DNA of 64,000 nucleotides from Clavibacter sepedonicus. GTDB taxonomy: Bacteria; Actinomycetota; Actinomycetes; Actinomycetales; Microbacteriaceae. Below the pieces are notes generated by a model. The model did not search any database and was not told the DNA's origin. It saw nothing but the letters and a program-made list of their open reading frames with translations. The DNA lies in the NCBI RefSeq assembly GCF_000069225.1, contig NC_010407.1:1488001-1552000 (forward strand), in the 5' to 3' direction. The position numbers were made by a program, and so were the translations under genes. Below are positions 62,587-64,000 of the stretch, piece by piece; the stretch's first letter is position 1, and the number at the start of each line of letters is the position of its first letter.

Positions 62587-63662
62587 TGGCCCACCAATGG
62601 CGCGGACTGCTCCGCGAATACGCCGACCGCCTCGACGTCACGGACGCCACCCCGATCATCACCCTCGGTGAGGGCGGCACGCCGCTCATCCCCGCGCCGG
62701 CGCTCTCCGCCCGCACGGGCGCGAAGGTGTGGGTCAAGTACGAGGGCATGAACCCGACCGGGTCCTTCAAGGACCGCGGCATGACGATGGCCATCTCGAA
62801 GGCCGTCGAGCACGGCGCGAAGGCGGTGATCTGCGCGTCGACCGGCAACACGTCGGCCTCGGCCGCGGCGTACGCGACGCACGCGGGCATCACGGCCGCC
62901 GTGCTCGTGCCCGAGGGCAAGATCGCGATGGGCAAGCTCAGCCAGGCCGTCGCCCACGACGCCCAGCTGCTCCAGGTGCGCGGCAACTTCGACGACTGCC
63001 TTGACATCGCGCGCGAGCTCAGCGCCAACTACCCGGTGCACCTCGTCAACAGCGTCAACAACGACCGCATCGAGGGCCAGAAGACGGGCGCCTTCGAGGT
63101 CGTCGAGGTGCTGGGCGACGCGCCGGACTTCCACCTCATCCCCGTCGGCAACGCGGGCAACTACACCGCGTACACGCGCGGCTACCGCGAGGACCTCGAG
63201 GCGGGCAACGCCACGAAGCTGCCGCGCATGTTCGGCTTCCAGGCCGCCGGCAGCGCGCCCATCGTCGACGGGGCCATCGTGAAGGACCCCGACACGATCG
63301 CCAGCGCGATCCGCATCGGCAACCCCGCCTCGTGGAAGCTCGCCCTCGAGGCGCAGCTGCTCACCGACGGCTACTTCGGCGCGGTCTCGGACGCCAAGAT
63401 CCTCGAGGCGCATCGCATCCTGTCGGCCGAGGTCGGCATCTTCGTCGAGCCCGCGTCGGCCATCAGCGTCGCCGGGCTCCTCGAGCGCGCCGAGGCCGGG
63501 CAGATCCCGAAGGGCGCGACGGTCGTCCTCACGGTCACGGGCCACGGCCTCAAGGACCCGCAGTGGGCGCTCCGCACCGCGGACGGATCCGACGTCGCCC
63601 CCACGAGCGTGGGCACCGACGTGGCGGAGATCGCAGGCGTGCTCGACCTGGTCGCGTCGTGA
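62586..63662 (+). CDS. thrC: Threonine synthase
   Basis: 358 residues, PLP fold II. PLP Lys62 in NPTGSFKDRGM, phosphate-binding GNAGNYTAYTRG, and a C-terminal TVVLTVTGHGLKDP. Converts O-phosphohomoserine to threonine. ATG overlaps the hom stop (TGATG), and thrB overlaps its stop (GTGA). Confidence 0.96.
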   Translation: MAHQWRGLLREYADRLDVTDATPIITLGEGGTPLIPAPALSARTGAKVWVKYEGMNPTGSFKDRGMTMAISKAVEHGAKAVICASTGNTSASAAAYATHAGITAAVLVPEGKIAMGKLSQAVAHDAQLLQVRGNFDDCLDIARELSANYPVHLVNSVNNDRIEGQKTGAFEVVEVLGDAPDFHLIPVGNAGNYTAYTRGYREDLEAGNATKLPRMFGFQAAGSAPIVDGAIVKDPDTIASAIRIGNPASWKLALEAQLLTDGYFGAVSDAKILEAHRILSAEVGIFVEPASAISVAGLLERAEAGQIPKGATVVLTVTGHGLKDPQWALRTADGSDVAPTSVGTDVAEIAGVLDLVAS

Positions 63663-64000
63663 CCGACGGTCCGATGCCCTCGGCGCTCGCGACCGGACGG
63701 CGCGTGCACGTGCGCGTGCCCGCGACGAGCGCCAACCTCGGCCCCGGCTTCGACACCCTCGGCCTCGCGCTCGCGCTGTACGACGACCTCACCGTGACGG
63801 TGCGCGACGCGCCCGGCGCCACGGTTGACGTCCGCGGCGTGGGCGCGGGCGAGGTGCCGACCGACGAGACGAACCTCGTCGTGACGGCCATCGCGCACAC
63901 GTTCGCCGCGTTCGACCAGCCGATGCCGGGCCTCGACCTCGTCGCGGAGAACCGGATCCCGCACGGCCGCGGCCTCGGCTCCTCGGGCGCGGCCATCGTG
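63659..64000 (+). CDS. thrB: Homoserine kinase (3' end outside window)
   Basis: GHMP-family kinase, makes O-phosphohomoserine for thrC. First 114 codons visible: RVPATSANLGPGFDTLGLALALYD (about 18-41) and the ATP-binding PHGRGLGSSGAAIV at the edge. GTG 63659 overlaps the thrC stop by 4 bases. The stop lies beyond base 64000. Confidence 0.95.
   Translation, partial: MTDGPMPSALATGRRVHVRVPATSANLGPGFDTLGLALALYDDLTVTVRDAPGATVDVRGVGAGEVPTDETNLVVTAIAHTFAAFDQPMPGLDLVAENRIPHGRGLGSSGAAIV

Overview
The window is gene-dense, very high in G+C (roughly 70%), rich in GTG starts and 4-base ATGA/GTGA gene overlaps, and has tRNA genes without an encoded CCA. Gene content and order (ilvBNC, serA, leuB-ilvE, gltX next to a fumarylacetoacetase-family gene, argS-lysA-hom-thrC-thrB) fit the actinobacterial chromosome, most likely family Microbacteriaceae; a Clavibacter-like plant-associated bacterium is my best guess, from family knowledge and not from any search.

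Layout. 1-11650: branched-chain amino acid and serine synthesis (ilvB partial, ilvN, ilvC, serA, leuB, ilvE), interrupted by small membrane proteins and a TetR/MFS efflux pair with a clear operator. 11700-15750: FAH-family hydrolase, lipoprotein, gltX and a thioredoxin-reductase-like flavoprotein. 15838-17060: tRNA-Gln(CTG) followed by a lower-G+C pair of membrane ORFs that look like one frameshifted gene. 17130-22160: aldo/keto reductase, a TetR/SDR divergent pair with two matching operators, a TerC-family gene behind a probable manganese riboswitch, and a metallo-beta-lactamase-fold hydrolase. 22337: tRNA-Glu(CTC). 22600-27150: S51-like peptidase, ung, GNAT, CPBP protease, epimerase. 27219-29937: hxlA/hxlB of the ribulose monophosphate pathway, divergent from a LuxR-type regulator that carries a degenerate sensor-kinase core. 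30043-36000: cell-wall 5'-nucleotidase, amidase, TauE/SafE permease, and iron-boxed siderophore-interacting proteins. 36000-41245: a tightly overlapping three-gene redox operon, enoyl-CoA hydratase, arginase-family protein and an F420-reductase-like protein. 41340-45113: PspA with a TPM-domain membrane protein, then a small antitoxin-like gene overlapping a 2H phosphoesterase that seems to start at CTG. 45320: tRNA-Arg(CCG), followed by an accessory-looking stretch to about 47700. 47711-56900: pdxH, a C26 amidotransferase, a LacI-controlled five-gene catabolic operon, a transglutaminase-like protein and a lipoprotein. 57094-64000: argS, an LmeA-like protein, lysA, hom, thrC and the start of thrB.

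Most of the window is housekeeping. The best candidates for undescribed biology are the LacI-divergent operon (asparaginase-like, PuuE-like deacetylase/imidase, MFS and two SDRs), the histidine-less kinase/LuxR fusion beside hxlAB, the flavoprotein/HExxH/SDR operon, and a DNA-level excess of GGATCC that appears in all codon phases. Several starts here are leaderless, with a TANNNT -10 box exactly 6 bases before the start codon.
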